Shown: positions 53,634-63,099 of the stretch, piece by piece
Numbering within the stretch: the stretch's first letter is position 1
How the letters are laid out: each line of letters opens with the position of its first letter
NCBI RefSeq assembly: GCF_019397265.1
Contig: NZ_CP068985.1
Coordinates: 1,674,001 to 1,738,000 of the forward strand
Direction: 5' to 3'
Source of the DNA: Nonomuraea coxensis DSM 45129
GTDB taxonomy: Bacteria > Actinomycetota > Actinomycetes > Streptosporangiales > Streptosporangiaceae
Length of the DNA: 64,000 nucleotides
Translations under genes and position numbers: made by a program
Notes under the pieces: model-generated
The model's database searches: none
What the model saw: the letters and a program-made list of their open reading frames with translations, nothing else
What the model was told of the DNA's origin: nothing

Positions 53634-54374
53634 GTGACCCGCACCCAGGCCCCGCCCGCCGTGGTGGCCACGAACCTGACCAAGATCTACGGCCACGGCG
53701 ACGCCGCCGTGCACGCGCTGCGCGGCGTCTCCGTGGCCTTCCACACCGGGGCCTTCACCGCGATCATGGGGCCGTCCGGCTCCGGCAAGTCCACGCTGAT
53801 GCACTGCCTGGCCGGGCTCGACACCGCCACCTCCGGCACCGTGCGCGTCGGCGAGGCCGAGCTGACCGGGCTGAGCGACCGGCGGCTCACGCTGCTGCGC
53901 CGCGAGCGCATCGGCTTCGTCTTCCAGGCGTTCAACCTGCTGCCCACGCTGACCGCCGAGCAGAACATCCGCCTGCCGCTCGACATCGCCGCCCGGCAGC
54001 CGGACCAGGCGCTGTACGACCGGGTGATCGACACCGTCGGGCTGCGGGACCGGCTCGGGCACCGCCCCGCCGAGCTGTCCGGCGGCCAGCAGCAGCGGGT
54101 GGCCGTGGCCCGCGCGCTGATCAGCAAGCCGCAGGTCATCTTCGCCGACGAGCCGACCGGCAACCTGGACTCGCGCAGCGGCGCCGAGGTGCTGTCCTTC
54201 CTGCGAACCTCCGTACGCGAGCTCGGCCAGACCATCGTCATGGTGACGCACGACCCGGTCGCGGCCTCCTACGCCGACCGCGTGGTGTTCCTGCGCGACG
54301 GCGAGCTGGTCACCGAGGTGGCCGCGCCCACGCCGCAGACCGTGCTGGACACGCTCGTGAAGCTGGAGGCGTGA
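53634..54374 (+). CDS. ABC transporter ATP-binding protein, LolD/MacB type
   Basis: A 246-aa ATPase. Walker [10 protein letters not shown] near residue 45, Q-loop [18 protein letters not shown], signature [15 protein letters not shown] near 146, Walker [17 protein letters not shown] and the H-loop VTHDP. It partners with the FtsX-type permease that starts 2 bp after its stop. AAGGAG lies 7 nt before GTG 53634. Confidence 0.93.
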   Translation: MTRTQAPPAVVATNLTKIYGHGDAAVHALRGVSVAFHTGAFTAIMGPSGSGKSTLMHCLAGLDTATSGTVRVGEAELTGLSDRRLTLLRRERIGFVFQAFNLLPTLTAEQNIRLPLDIAARQPDQALYDRVIDTVGLRDRLGHRPAELSGGQQQRVAVARALISKPQVIFADEPTGNLDSRSGAEVLSFLRTSVRELGQTIVMVTHDPVAASYADRVVFLRDGELVTEVAAPTPQTVLDTLVKLEA

Positions 54375-54375
54375 G

Positions 54376-56901
54376 GTGCTGAGGACGGCGCTGGCCGGGC
54401 TGCGCGCGTACCGGCTGCGGCTGCTGCTCACGTCCCTGGCGATCGTGCTGGGGGTGGGGTTCATCGCGGGGACGTTCGTCCTGAACGACACCGTACAGGC
54501 GGGATTCGCCCAGCGGGTCACCGCCGACGCCGGCAAGGTGGACGTGGCGGTGCTGGCCGGGGACGGCGTGCTCGCCGAGGACGTCCTGCGGCGGGTGCGC
54601 GCGGTCGCGGGCGTCACCGACGCGCAGGGCCTGGTACGCGGGCCCGCGCCGCTGCTCGGCAAGGACGGCAGGGCCGTCGGCGACCTCCCCACGACGGCGA
54701 TCTCCGTCGTACGCGGCCCGCTGCAGCGCACCACGATCGTCGCCGGCACCGGCCCCGGCACGGACGACCGCGCCGCCGTGCTCGACGAGAACACCGCCCG
54801 CGTCAACGGCTTCCGGCTCGGCGACGACGTCGTGCTGCTCGGCCCCGGCGGGGAGCGGCACACCTTCGAACTCGTCGGGCTCCTCGACCCCGGAGTGGAC
54901 CAGGAGCTCGCCTTCACCGGCGCGGTCGGCCTCACCACGTCCGCCGCCCTGCGGATGACCGGAGGGAAGGGCTACCACGAGATCGACGTCGCGGGCGACG
55001 CCCCGGGGCTGAAGCAGGCCGTGGCGGCAGCCGCCGGGCCGGGGGCCGAGGTGAGGACCGGCGAGGAGCTGGCCGCCGACCTCGCCCACGCGGCCGGGCT
55101 GGAGATGCGGACGCTGACCGTGGGCCTGCTGCTGTTCGGGGTCGTGGCGATGATGGTGGCCGCGCTCGTCATCTACAACACCTTCACCATCCTCGTCGCG
55201 CAGCGCGCCCGCGAGCTGGCGTTGCTGCGCTGCATCGGGGCCACGCGGGGGCAGGTGTTCGGCTCGGTCCTGCTGGAGTCGGGCGTGGTCGGCCTGCTCG
55301 CCTCCGCGCTCGGCCTCGCGGCCGGGTACGGCCTCGCGGCGCTCGCGCTGGCGCTGCTGGCCGCGTTCGACGCGCCGCTGCCCACGGACGCCTCCGTGGC
55401 GCTCACCCCCGTCACGATCGCCGTCGGGGCGGCCGTGGGCCTCGTCGTCACCGTGGGCGCGGCGCTGCTGCCCGCCCGGTCGGCCACCCGGGTGCCGCCG
55501 GTCGCGGCGCTGCGCACCCAGGCCGACGAGCAGGCGTTCCGTACGGGCGCGGCGCGCTGGAGCGCCGCGGCGCTGTTCCTGCTGGGCGGTGCGGGCACGA
55601 CCGGGTTCGGCGTATGGGGGATGCCGCCCGGGCAGGCGCCCACACTGGTCGTGGTCATGGCCGGCGGCATGCTGACGTTCCTGGCCGTGCTGGTCCTCGG
55701 GCCGGTGCTGGTCCGGCCGCTGACCGCGGTCGTGGGCCGGCTCCCGGCGCGCCTGGCCGGCGTGCCGGGACGGCTGGCGCTGGACAACGCGGCGCGCAAC
55801 CCGCGCAGGGCCGCCACCACGACCGTCGCCCTGACGATCGGGGTGACGCTGATGACGGTGATCTCGGTGCTCAGCGCGTCCACCCGGGCGACCGTGACGG
55901 AGAAGCTGGACGAGCAGTTCCCGGTGGACTACCTGCTGTCCGCGCAGGGCGGGGAGGCCGCGGTGCCGCGTTCGGTGGCCGGGGAGCTGCGGCGGGCGCC
56001 GGAGCTGGACTCGGTGCTCCAGGTCCGCGAGACGCCGGCCAGGGTCACGGGGCGGACGGGCGGCGCCAGGACGTACGATCTCGGCACCTTCCACGGGCCC
56101 GTCACCCCCGAGGTGGTCGCGGGGTCGATGGCCGCCGGACTGGCGGAGGGGCAGGTGGCGCTGCTCGACCGGGTCGCGACCGAGCTGGGCGTACGGGTCG
56201 GCGACACCGTCCAGGTCAGCGTACGGGCCAAGGGCCGGGACACGGAGGGGCGCGCGGGGAGCGTGCCGTTGCGCGTCGTCGCTGTGCTCGGCGGGGGTGG
56301 TGCGGCGCTGCCGCCGCTCACCGTCGCCGAGAGCGCGTTCGACCGCTACGCGGGGGCGCTGCCCGACGCCCGGGTGTTCGTCACCATCCGGGACGGCGTG
56401 CCCGCCGACCGGGCTCGGGCCGTGGTGCGGGAGGCGGTCGCCGCCTACCCGACCGTACGGCTCAGCAGCTCGACCGAGGTGCGCGGCGAGTTCGACGAGA
56501 CGCTCGACATGCTCCTCATGATCGTCACCGGGCTGCTGGGGCTGGCGATCCTGATCTCGCTGCTGGGCATCGCGAACACGCTGTCGTTGTCGGTGCACGA
56601 GCGGTCGCGGGAGTCGGCGCTGCTGCGGGCGCTCGGGCTGACCCGGCCGCAGCTGCGGCGGATGCTCTCGGTCGAGGCGCTGGTGCTCGGGCTGGTCGGA
56701 GCGCTGGTCGGGGTGGTGCTCGGCGGGCTGTACGGCTGGGTGGCGGTGCTGGCGATGCTGGACGGGGCGGTCCTGTCGGTGCCGGTGGGGCAGGTCGTGC
56801 TGTTCGTGGCGCTGTCGGGGGTGGCGGGGGTGGTGGCCTCGCTGGTGCCGGCGCGGCGGGCGGCGCGGGCGTCGATCGCCGGCGCGCTCGCCGCCGGATG
56901 A
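54376..56901 (+). CDS. FtsX-like ABC transporter permease
   Basis: 841 aa with two FtsX units: N-terminal helix (about 17-35), a large outer domain, three helices around residues 253-370, then two helices near 420-455, a second outer domain, and three C-terminal helices (about 720-835). MacB/YknZ-type exporters work mechanically on extracytoplasmic substrates such as peptides or lipids. GTG 54376 overlaps nothing but is 1 bp after the ATPase stop. Probably under the adjacent two-component system. Confidence 0.92.
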   Translation: MLRTALAGLRAYRLRLLLTSLAIVLGVGFIAGTFVLNDTVQAGFAQRVTADAGKVDVAVLAGDGVLAEDVLRRVRAVAGVTDAQGLVRGPAPLLGKDGRAVGDLPTTAISVVRGPLQRTTIVAGTGPGTDDRAAVLDENTARVNGFRLGDDVVLLGPGGERHTFELVGLLDPGVDQELAFTGAVGLTTSAALRMTGGKGYHEIDVAGDAPGLKQAVAAAAGPGAEVRTGEELAADLAHAAGLEMRTLTVGLLLFGVVAMMVAALVIYNTFTILVAQRARELALLRCIGATRGQVFGSVLLESGVVGLLASALGLAAGYGLAALALALLAAFDAPLPTDASVALTPVTIAVGAAVGLVVTVGAALLPARSATRVPPVAALRTQADEQAFRTGAARWSAAALFLLGGAGTTGFGVWGMPPGQAPTLVVVMAGGMLTFLAVLVLGPVLVRPLTAVVGRLPARLAGVPGRLALDNAARNPRRAATTTVALTIGVTLMTVISVLSASTRATVTEKLDEQFPVDYLLSAQGGEAAVPRSVAGELRRAPELDSVLQVRETPARVTGRTGGARTYDLGTFHGPVTPEVVAGSMAAGLAEGQVALLDRVATELGVRVGDTVQVSVRAKGRDTEGRAGSVPLRVVAVLGGGGAALPPLTVAESAFDRYAGALPDARVFVTIRDGVPADRARAVVREAVAAYPTVRLSSSTEVRGEFDETLDMLLMIVTGLLGLAILISLLGIANTLSLSVHERSRESALLRALGLTRPQLRRMLSVEALVLGLVGALVGVVLGGLYGWVAVLAMLDGAVLSVPVGQVVLFVALSGVAGVVASLVPARRAARASIAGALAAG

Positions 56902-56965
56902 GCGATAAGTCGGTGAAAGCGCCTTGAAGGTGCATAAATCCGGAATGTGTGGATAGAGAGCGCAT

Positions 56966-57011
56966 GCGCGAGGGCCGGGCGTCTCATGGGGGCGGCGCCC
57001 GGCCCTCGCGC
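56966..57011. terminator. Strong bidirectional terminator
   Basis: A perfect 16-bp inverted repeat (56966-56981 with 56996-57011, 14-nt loop) between the convergent ABC permease and immunity genes. Confidence 0.85.
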
Positions 57012-57066
57012 CCGCTCAGCGGCCGAGCGGGCTCACTGACTGAGCGGGCCGGGGCCGGATGGTGGG

Positions 57067-57336
57067 TCAGCGGGGGAGGGGGCCGGGCCAGAGTTCGGCC
57101 ACCGTCTCCGGGTCGAGGAGCGGACGGGGGGCCACCTCGCCGGTGCTCTCGTCGATGACGACGCACGCGCCGCCGATCGTGTCCGGCAGCCGGGCGGGGT
57201 CGTCGGGTTCGAGGTCGCGGATCCAGGCGACGTAGCCGTCGTGGAAGCCGTACACGCCGACGGAGACGGCCTCGTCCGCCGGCAGCGCCCCGTTGACGTA
57301 CTCCTCGGCGAGCGCCCGAGCCTGGTCCAGGTTCAC
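57067..57336 (-). CDS. Imm35/YrhB-type immunity protein
   Basis: An 89-aa acidic protein with the YrhB/Imm35 pattern: MNLDQARALAEEYVNGA helix, then DGYVAWIRDLEPDD, and TIGGACVVIDESTGEVAPRPLLDPETVAEL. Imm35 proteins neutralise toxins of polymorphic systems. The GTG at 57336 overlaps the stop of the toxin-like gene, so the two are translated together; I infer that it protects against that protein. Confidence 0.7.
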   Translation of the reverse strand: MNLDQARALAEEYVNGALPADEAVSVGVYGFHDGYVAWIRDLEPDDPARLPDTIGGACVVIDESTGEVAPRPLLDPETVAELWPGPLPR

Positions 57337-58220
57337 CGCGGCCTCCCGTGCCGGTCGAGGATCACGCAGAACACCCCGGTCACCGTCAGGTAGGGAGGCT
57401 CCACCGACATGTGCCCCCGCTGGGCGTCGATCCAGATGACCTCACCGTCGGCGTTGACCGCGTTCCAGGCGTGGCTGCCGCCGCCGGGCCAGCGCACCAC
57501 GATCACCGCGCTCGCGCCGTGCCCGGCCTCCACCAGCCGCCGGGCGATCATGGGGTAGGCGTGCCGTCCCTGCCCGGTGTACTCCAGCCGCTGCCCGACC
57601 CACCGCTCGATCCTGGCCGTGCTGCCGCGCTCGCCGGTGAGCACGGGCCGGCCGATGCGGTCGTGCTCGGGCACTCGGGGCGCGGCCGTGGCCGGCTCGC
57701 CGTGCCAGGTGGACAGCACCGCGAGCGCGCAGTCGGCGGCGTTGGCGGCCCGGAACGGGTCGTCGGCGGGGCCGCAGCCGTTGATCAGCCTGATCCAGGT
57801 GCCGCGCGGGTCGGGGAAGCGCGCCCCCGGGGGCAGCGCCTCCATGAGGTCGCGCTCGGCCCGCGCGTCCGGCCGCGCCAGCCCGCCTGGCACGTCGTAC
57901 GGCCGGCACTCGGCGAGCGGCGGCGGCCGGTGCGGCCGGTCGAACCAGTCGTCCGCGCCGGCGGCCGGCGACGGCGCCCGCGGTTCCTCGCCGCCCCCGG
58001 ACGCGCCCGGCTCGCCGGGCACGGTCACGGCCGGCTCGTCGGCCCAGAGCCAGGTCGGCTCGTCGGCGCCGGGCGTGTCCTGCTCGCCGGGGGCCGGGGC
58101 GCGATCGTCCGCCTCGGCGGCCCGCTCGTAGTCGAGCCACCGCACCCCGTCCGCGACGACGGGGTCGTACCGCCCTTCGGGAAGGACCCATCGGACACTC
58201 GGCTTGCGCTCGCGGAACAC
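57333..58220 (-). CDS. Toxin with glutamine-deamidase (Tox-PL) domain
   Basis: 295 aa. Residues 1-60 (VRWVLPEGRYDPVVADGVRWLDYERA) and a Pro/Gly/Glu linker to about 100 form the N-terminus; there is no signal peptide or known secretion domain. From about 143 comes a papain-like Tox-PL fold: GCGPADDPFRAANAADCALAVLSTW with nucleophile Cys164, His250 in GGSHAWNAV, and Asp265 in VIWIDAQRGH. The family deamidates glutamines of host or competitor proteins. AGGAGG lies 6 nt before GTG 58220. Paired with the immunity gene that overlaps its stop. Confidence 0.72.
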   Translation of the reverse strand: MFRERKPSVRWVLPEGRYDPVVADGVRWLDYERAAEADDRAPAPGEQDTPGADEPTWLWADEPAVTVPGEPGASGGGEEPRAPSPAAGADDWFDRPHRPPPLAECRPYDVPGGLARPDARAERDLMEALPPGARFPDPRGTWIRLINGCGPADDPFRAANAADCALAVLSTWHGEPATAAPRVPEHDRIGRPVLTGERGSTARIERWVGQRLEYTGQGRHAYPMIARRLVEAGHGASAVIVVRWPGGGSHAWNAVNADGEVIWIDAQRGHMSVEPPYLTVTGVFCVILDRHGRPR

Positions 58221-58313
58221 GGCCTGCCTCCTGTCATCCCTTCGACCACCGATCGTAGATGGGTCGTCACGCAACGGAGGGGGAAAGTGCAAAGTTCCGC
58301 CGGGCCGGGTCTC

Positions 58314-58389
58314 CTACTCGTAGTGGTAGCGAGCCTGCAGGATGATGACCGAACAGGCGGCGGCGGGCCTCGCTCGCGGTGATGGACAT
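58314..58389 (-). pseudogene. Fused remnant of a yefM-yoeB toxin-antitoxin module
   Basis: From ATG 58389 the minus strand encodes MSITASEARRRLF, the standard start of YefM/Phd antitoxins, and then jumps to VIILQARYHYE plus TAG in a shifted frame, which is the standard end of YoeB/RelK toxins. About 500 bp of a normal module is missing, so an internal deletion joined the first 13 codons of the antitoxin to the last dozen of the toxin. Neither protein can be functional. Confidence 0.75.
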
Positions 58390-58396
58390 GACCCTC

Positions 58397-58433
58397 CCTT
58401 TGAGTGGTACAGCTTTACGGTGCCACTCAAAGG
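58397..58433. other. Perfect 11-bp inverted repeat upstream of yefM remnant
   Basis: CCTTTGAGTGG pairs with CCACTCAAAGG across a 15-nt loop. It sits between the sdaA stop and the yefM remnant; either the old toxin-antitoxin operator or the sdaA terminator. Confidence 0.6.
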
Positions 58434-58436
58434 CGG

Positions 58437-59813
58437 TCAGCACTCGATGACGTTGACGGCGAGGCCGCCGCGGGAGGTCTCCTTGTACTTGTCGAGCATG
58501 TCGCGGCCGGTGTCGCGCATGGTCTTGATGGCCTTGTCCAGGGCCACGTAGTGGCGGCCGTCGCCGCGCAGGGCGATGCGGGCCGCGGTGATGGCCTTGT
58601 TGGAGGCGACGGCGTTGCGCTCGATGCACGGGATCTGCACCAGGCCGCCGATGGGGTCGCAGGTGAGGCCGAGGTTGTGCTCGATGCCGATCTCGGCGGC
58701 GTTCTCCACCTGCTCAGGGGTGCCGCCCATGACCTCGGTCAGCCCGGCGGAGGCCATCGAGCAGGCCGAGCCGACCTCGCCCTGGCAGCCGACCTCGGCG
58801 CCGGAGATGGAGGCGTTCTCCTTGAACAGCACGCCGATCGCGGCGGCCGTCAGCAGGAAGCGGATGACGCCCTCGTCGTCGGCCTGCGGGACGAAGCGGG
58901 TGTAGTAGGTGAGGACGGCCGGGATGATGCCGGCCGCGCCGTTGGTGGGGGCGGTGACGATGCGGCCGCCGGCGGCGTTCTCCTCGTTGACCGCGAGGGC
59001 GAACAGCGTCACCCAGTCCATCGCCTGGAGCGGGTCCTTCTCGGGCGGCTCGGCCTGGAGGCGGCGGTGGAGCTGGTTGGCGCGGCGCTTGACTTTGAGC
59101 CCGCCCGGCAGCACGCCCTCGCGGGAGATGCCGCGGCGCACGCACTCCTGCATGACCCGCCACAGGTTGAGCACGCCCGCGCGGATCTCGTCCTCGGTGC
59201 GGCCGAACGCCTTCTCGTTCTCCATCATCAGCGCGGAGATCGACAGGCCGGTGTTGGAGCAGTGCTTGAGCAGCTCCTCGCCGGTGGTGAACGGGTAGGG
59301 GAGCACGGTGTCGTCGGGTTTGATGCGGTCGGCGCCGGTGGCGTTCTCGTCCACGACGAAGCCGCCGCCGACCGAGAAGTAGACCTTCTCCCGCACCGTG
59401 TCGCCGCCGGCGTCGCGGGCGGTGAAGCGCATGCCGTTGGGGTGCTCGGGGAGGGAGATCTTGCGTTCGAAGACGAGGTCCTCGCCGACGACGAACGGGA
59501 TCTCGTGGCGGCCGTGGAGGCGTACGGTGCCGGAGGCGCGCATGGCGGCCAGGCGCTCGTCGACGGTGTCGACGTCCACCAGCTCCGGCTTCTCGCCCGA
59601 CAGGCCCAGCAGGACGGCCTTGTCGCTGCCGTGCCCCTTGCCGGTCAGGCCGAGCGAGCCGTAGAGGATCGCCTCGACGCGGGCCACCCGCTCCAGCAGG
59701 CCGTCCTCGTGCAGGCCCCGGGCGAACTTGTGCGCGGCCGCCATCGGGCCGCCCGTGTGGGAGCTGGAGGGCCCAATGCCGATCTTGAAGAGGTCGAAGA
59801 CGCTGATCGCCAT
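58437..59813 (-). CDS. sdaA: L-serine ammonia-lyase, iron-sulfur type
   Basis: A 458-aa single-chain [4Fe-4S] serine dehydratase yielding pyruvate and ammonia. N-terminal [21 protein letters not shown] is diagnostic; cluster Cys are in [27 protein letters not shown] and [19 protein letters not shown]. It ends the glycine operon: with GcvT/GcvH and serine hydroxymethyltransferase, excess glycine can be passed through serine to pyruvate. Confidence 0.95.
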   Translation of the reverse strand: MAISVFDLFKIGIGPSSSHTGGPMAAAHKFARGLHEDGLLERVARVEAILYGSLGLTGKGHGSDKAVLLGLSGEKPELVDVDTVDERLAAMRASGTVRLHGRHEIPFVVGEDLVFERKISLPEHPNGMRFTARDAGGDTVREKVYFSVGGGFVVDENATGADRIKPDDTVLPYPFTTGEELLKHCSNTGLSISALMMENEKAFGRTEDEIRAGVLNLWRVMQECVRRGISREGVLPGGLKVKRRANQLHRRLQAEPPEKDPLQAMDWVTLFALAVNEENAAGGRIVTAPTNGAAGIIPAVLTYYTRFVPQADDEGVIRFLLTAAAIGVLFKENASISGAEVGCQGEVGSACSMASAGLTEVMGGTPEQVENAAEIGIEHNLGLTCDPIGGLVQIPCIERNAVASNKAITAARIALRGDGRHYVALDKAIKTMRDTGRDMLDKYKETSRGGLAVNVIEC

Positions 59814-59838
59814 TGATGTGCGCCTTTCACTGGGACGG

Positions 59839-59866
59839 CGCCGGGGCCCCGGTGAGGGCCCCGGCG
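59839..59866 (-). terminator. Hairpin between gcvH and sdaA
   Basis: CGCCGGGGCCC (59839-59849) and GGGCCCCGGCG (59856-59866), perfect 11-bp stem, 6-nt loop. It may reduce readthrough into sdaA. Confidence 0.6.
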
Positions 59867-59872
59867 GGGAGA

Positions 59873-60262
59873 TCAGGACTCGCCGGAGGTGAGGGCGGTG
59901 TACTCCTCGGGAGACAGCAGGTCCTCAGGCTCGCCCTCGATGCGCACCCGGAACATCCACCCTTCCCCGTAGGGGTCGCTGTTCACCAGGGACGGGTCGT
60001 CGGCCACGTTCTGGTTGACCTCGACCACCTCGCCGCCGACGGGCGCGTAGATCTCGCTGACGGACTTGGTGGACTCCACCTCGCCGACCGAGTCGCCGGC
60101 CTCGACGTTCGCGCCGACCTCGGGGAGCTGCACGAAGACGACGTCACCCAGGGCCTCGGCGGCGAACTCGGTGATGCCCACGGTGATGGTCAGGCCGTCG
60201 TCCAGCCCGGCCACCCACTCGTGTTCCTTGGTGTAGCTCAGCTCGTCAGGGATGTTGCTCAC
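59873..60262 (-). CDS. gcvH: Glycine cleavage system H protein
   Basis: A 129-aa lipoyl carrier shuttling the aminomethyl group between P and T proteins. The lipoylated Lys66 is in [21 protein letters not shown] and [12 protein letters not shown] are conserved. The ATG overlaps the gcvT stop. Confidence 0.96.
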   Translation of the reverse strand: MSNIPDELSYTKEHEWVAGLDDGLTITVGITEFAAEALGDVVFVQLPEVGANVEAGDSVGEVESTKSVSEIYAPVGGEVVEVNQNVADDPSLVNSDPYGEGWMFRVRIEGEPEDLLSPEEYTALTSGES

Positions 60263-61344
60263 TTCTTCCTCCTGTAAAAGGGCAGCTCTACGAGGTCCAC
60301 GGGTTCTTGGCTGCCCCGGATGTCCACTGCCAGGCCTTCGCTCGCGCCGGCGTCGACGTAGGCCATCGCGATGGGCTTGCCCAGGGTCTGGGAAGGCGCG
60401 CCGCTGGTGACCTCGCCGACGACGGCGCCGTCCCGCGTCACCGGGTAGCCGTGCCTCGGCACCCGGCGGCCCCGCGCGACCAGGCCGACGAGGCGGCGGC
60501 GTGGCTGGTCGTCCTTGACCGCCTCCAGCGCCGCCCGTCCGACGAAGTCGCCGGGCTTGTCGAATTTCACCACTCTGCCCAGTCCCGCGTCGAACGGGGT
60601 CAGCTCCGCGCCGAGCTCGTTGCCGTACAGCGGCATGCCGGCCTCCAGCCGGAGCGTGTCGCGGGCGGACAGGCCCGCGGGCGCGAGGCCGTACGGCTCC
60701 CCGGCGGCGGTGAGCGCGGCCCAGAGCGGCACGGCGTCCTGGTTCGCGACGAAGAGCTCGAAGCCGTCCTCGCCGGTGTAGCCGGTGCGGGCGATCAGCG
60801 CCTCGCGGCCGTCGACCAGGGCGGGCAGGCCGGCGTAGTACTTGAGCCCGGCGAGGTCGGCGTCGGTCAGCGTGGCCAGGATCTCCTGCGCGCGCGGGCC
60901 CTGGACGGCGATGAGGGCGTAGCGGTCGGAGCGGTCCTCGACGGCCGCGTCGTACGCTTTGGCCCGCTCCTGGAGTTCCTGGGCGACCTTGAGGTAGTTC
61001 GAGGCGTTGGCGACCACCATGAACTCCTCGTCCCCGAGCCGGTAGACGATGAGGTCGTCGAGCACCCCGCCCCGCTCGTCGACGATCATGGTGTAGCGGG
61101 CCCGGCCGGTCGCGAGCGCGGACAGGTGGCCGACCAGCGCGTAGTCCAGGGCCTCGGCGGCCTGGGAGCCGGTCACGAAGATCTCGCCCATGTGGGAGAG
61201 GTCAAACAGCCCGGCGGCCTCGCGCACGGCCTTGTGCTCGGCGGACTCGCTGCCGTACCGGAGGGGCATGAGCCAGCCGGCGAAGTCGGTGAGGGTGGCG
61301 CCCAGGCTCTCGTGGACGTCGCGTAGCGGTGTCGGTCGGGACAT
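60259..61344 (-). CDS. gcvT: Glycine cleavage system aminomethyltransferase (T protein)
   Basis: A 361-aa enzyme releasing ammonia and making methylene-THF from the H-bound intermediate. [26 protein letters not shown] and [15 protein letters not shown] are at the N-terminus, with [13 protein letters not shown] near residue 195 and [14 protein letters not shown] near 240. ATG 61344 has GAGG 8 nt upstream; the open frame upstream is the riboswitch. First gene of the operon. Confidence 0.96.
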   Translation of the reverse strand: MSRPTPLRDVHESLGATLTDFAGWLMPLRYGSESAEHKAVREAAGLFDLSHMGEIFVTGSQAAEALDYALVGHLSALATGRARYTMIVDERGGVLDDLIVYRLGDEEFMVVANASNYLKVAQELQERAKAYDAAVEDRSDRYALIAVQGPRAQEILATLTDADLAGLKYYAGLPALVDGREALIARTGYTGEDGFELFVANQDAVPLWAALTAAGEPYGLAPAGLSARDTLRLEAGMPLYGNELGAELTPFDAGLGRVVKFDKPGDFVGRAALEAVKDDQPRRRLVGLVARGRRVPRHGYPVTRDGAVVGEVTSGAPSQTLGKPIAMAYVDAGASEGLAVDIRGSQEPVDLVELPFYRRKK

Positions 61345-61379
61345 GTGTCGCACCTCAGGACAGGAGTGGATGCCAGCAT

Positions 61380-61565
61380 CCTCCCCCTCTGTCATCGATG
61401 CCTGAGAGCTTCGCCCGATTTTTGCCGGACTTTCACCTTCGGCGAGGCCAAGAGCCTGCTTTCCAGAGGCCACCTCGTCCGTGCGGTCCTTTGCCTTGAG
61501 AGGTTCGCGGGGAGGGCTTGCTCCTTCAGGGACTCTGACCGGCTGTCAGAGTGCTCTCCCGCACG
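61380..61565 (-). ncRNA. Tandem glycine riboswitch of gcvT
   Basis: Two glycine aptamers in the gcvT leader. Aptamer 1 (about 61565 to 61483, minus strand) has GTGCGGGAGAGC, CTGAAGGAGCAA and CTCTCAAGGCAAAGGACC; aptamer 2 (about 61480 to 61385) has GAGGTGGCCTCTGG, CGCCGAAGGTGAAAGTC and CTCTCAGGCA. Both the GAGAG and CTCTCAGGC arms match the family. No clear terminator follows, so it may act on translation or cooperatively turn transcription on with glycine. Confidence 0.9.
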
Positions 61566-61625
61566 GTGTCGACGGTGATGCCCGCCAGCCTAGTGCCGGT
61601 ACGGGGCATTTGTCGCCTACGGGTC

Positions 61626-62318
61626 TCAGCAGGCCGCGACCAGCGCCTCGAACACCGCGCCGTCCTCGGCCTCCTCCGGATGCCACTGCACGGCCATCGC
61701 GAACGACGCCGACTCCAGCTCCACCGCCTCGACCGTGCCGTCCCCGGCGGTCGCGGTCACCGTCAGGCCGGGAGCGAGCCGGTCCACGGCCTGGTGGTGG
61801 TAGTGCGGGACCGTCACCGGCTCCGCGCCGAGCGCCTTCGCCAGGCGGCTGCCGGGCACCGGCGTCACCGGCAGGTGGCCGAACACGCCCGGCCCCGGCG
61901 CGTGCCCCGTGTGCCCTGCCACGTCCGGCAGGTGCTGGTGGAGGGTGCCGCCGAGGGCCACGTTGAGCACCTGGAGGCCCCGGCAGACCCCCAGGTAGGG
62001 AAGCCCGGCGTCCAGCGCCCGCGCCAGCAGCGCGAACTCCGCCTCGTCGCGGAAGCCGCGCACGTAGCCGGTGCGCTCGTGCGGCCGCGCGCCGTACCTG
62101 GCCGGGTCGATGTCGCCGCCACCGGCGAGGACGAGCCCGTCGAGACCGCGCAGCGCCCCGGCGGGCTCGCCGGCCGGCGGCAGCACGACGGGCTGGCCGC
62201 CGGCCCGCACGACCTGCTCGACGTACATGTACGGCAGCAGCGCCACGCTCACGTCCGTCCAGACCGTGAACGTGGCGGGCTCCACGTAGGAGGTGATCCC
62301 GATCAACGGGCGACGCAC
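61626..62318 (-). CDS. Gamma-glutamyl-GABA hydrolase (class I GATase-like, PuuD)
   Basis: A 230-aa hydrolase. RPLIGITSYVEP at the N-terminus, GLVLAGGGDIDPARYG near 62, nucleophile Cys112 in LGVCRGLQVLNVALGG, and the His/Glu pair in AVQWHPEEAE define the PuuD group that frees GABA from gamma-glutamyl-GABA. GGGGGAG lies 6 nt before GTG 62318. Downstream of an aldehyde dehydrogenase and SDR, consistent with polyamine or amino-alcohol breakdown. Confidence 0.88.
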   Translation of the reverse strand: MRRPLIGITSYVEPATFTVWTDVSVALLPYMYVEQVVRAGGQPVVLPPAGEPAGALRGLDGLVLAGGGDIDPARYGARPHERTGYVRGFRDEAEFALLARALDAGLPYLGVCRGLQVLNVALGGTLHQHLPDVAGHTGHAPGPGVFGHLPVTPVPGSRLAKALGAEPVTVPHYHHQAVDRLAPGLTVTATAGDGTVEAVELESASFAMAVQWHPEEAEDGAVFEALVAAC

Positions 62319-62330
62319 GACGAGCTCCCC

Positions 62331-63095
62331 CTAGAGCGGCGTCACGTAGGCGCCGCTGATGCCGCCGTCCACCAGGAACTGGCTGGCCGTGATGAACGAG
62401 GAGTCGTCGCTGGCCAGGAACGCCACGGCCGCCGCGATCTCCGACGCCTCGGCGAAGCGCCCGAGCGGCACGTGCACCAGCCGCCGCTGCGCCCGCTCCG
62501 GGTCCTTGGCGAACAGCTCCTGGAGCAGCGGCGTGTTCACCGGCCCCGGGCAGAGCGCGTTGACCCTGATCCCCTCGCGGGCGAACTGCACGCCGAGCTC
62601 CCGCGACATCGCCAGCACCCCGCCCTTGGAGGCGGTGTAGGAGATCTGCGAGGTCGCCGAGCCCATCACGGCCACGAACGACGCGGTGTTGATGATCGAG
62701 CCCTTGCCCTGCCGCCGCATGTACGGGATCGCGTGCTTGCAGCACAGGTAGACGCTCGTGAGGTTGACCTCCTGGACCCGGCGCCAGGCGTCGAGCCCGG
62801 TCTCCAGGATGGAGTCGTCGTCGGGCGGCGAGATGCCGGCGTTGTTGAAGGCGACGTCCACGCTGCCGTAGGTCTCGTGGGCCGTCGCGAACACCCGCTC
62901 GACGTCGTCCTCGCGGGTCACGTCCGCCGCCACGAACAGGCCGCCGACCTCGCCCGCGGCCTTGACGCCCGCCTCCTCGTCGATGTCGACGCAGACGACC
63001 CTCGCGCCCTCCTCGGCGAACCTGCGGGCCGTGGCGAGCCCGATGCCGCTGCCCGCGCCGGTGATGACGGCGACCCGATCCTGCAACCGCTGCAC
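62331..63095 (-). CDS. SDR family oxidoreductase, 3-oxoacyl-reductase-like
   Basis: A 254-aa NAD(P)H-dependent reductase. TGAGSGIGLATARRF near residue 13, NNAGIS near 85, catalytic Ser in INTASF, and Tyr/Lys in ISYTASKGG. Family closest in style to FabG-like proteins of gamma-glutamylpolyamine loci. GGGAG lies 7 nt before GTG 63095, 4 bp after the dehydrogenase stop; middle gene of the operon. Confidence 0.9.
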   Translation of the reverse strand: MQRLQDRVAVITGAGSGIGLATARRFAEEGARVVCVDIDEEAGVKAAGEVGGLFVAADVTREDDVERVFATAHETYGSVDVAFNNAGISPPDDDSILETGLDAWRRVQEVNLTSVYLCCKHAIPYMRRQGKGSIINTASFVAVMGSATSQISYTASKGGVLAMSRELGVQFAREGIRVNALCPGPVNTPLLQELFAKDPERAQRRLVHVPLGRFAEASEIAAAVAFLASDDSSFITASQFLVDGGISGAYVTPL

Positions 63096-63099
63096 TTGC

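Noticed and set aside
54310..56598. A 762-codon minus-strand frame opposite the ABC permease
   Set aside because: Antisense to a complete FtsX-type permease; His/Gln/Arg-rich shadow composition and no domain.
57348..58382. A 344-codon plus-strand frame opposite the Tox-PL gene
   Set aside because: Shadow of the toxin gene with Val/Gly/Arg/His-rich composition and no domain.
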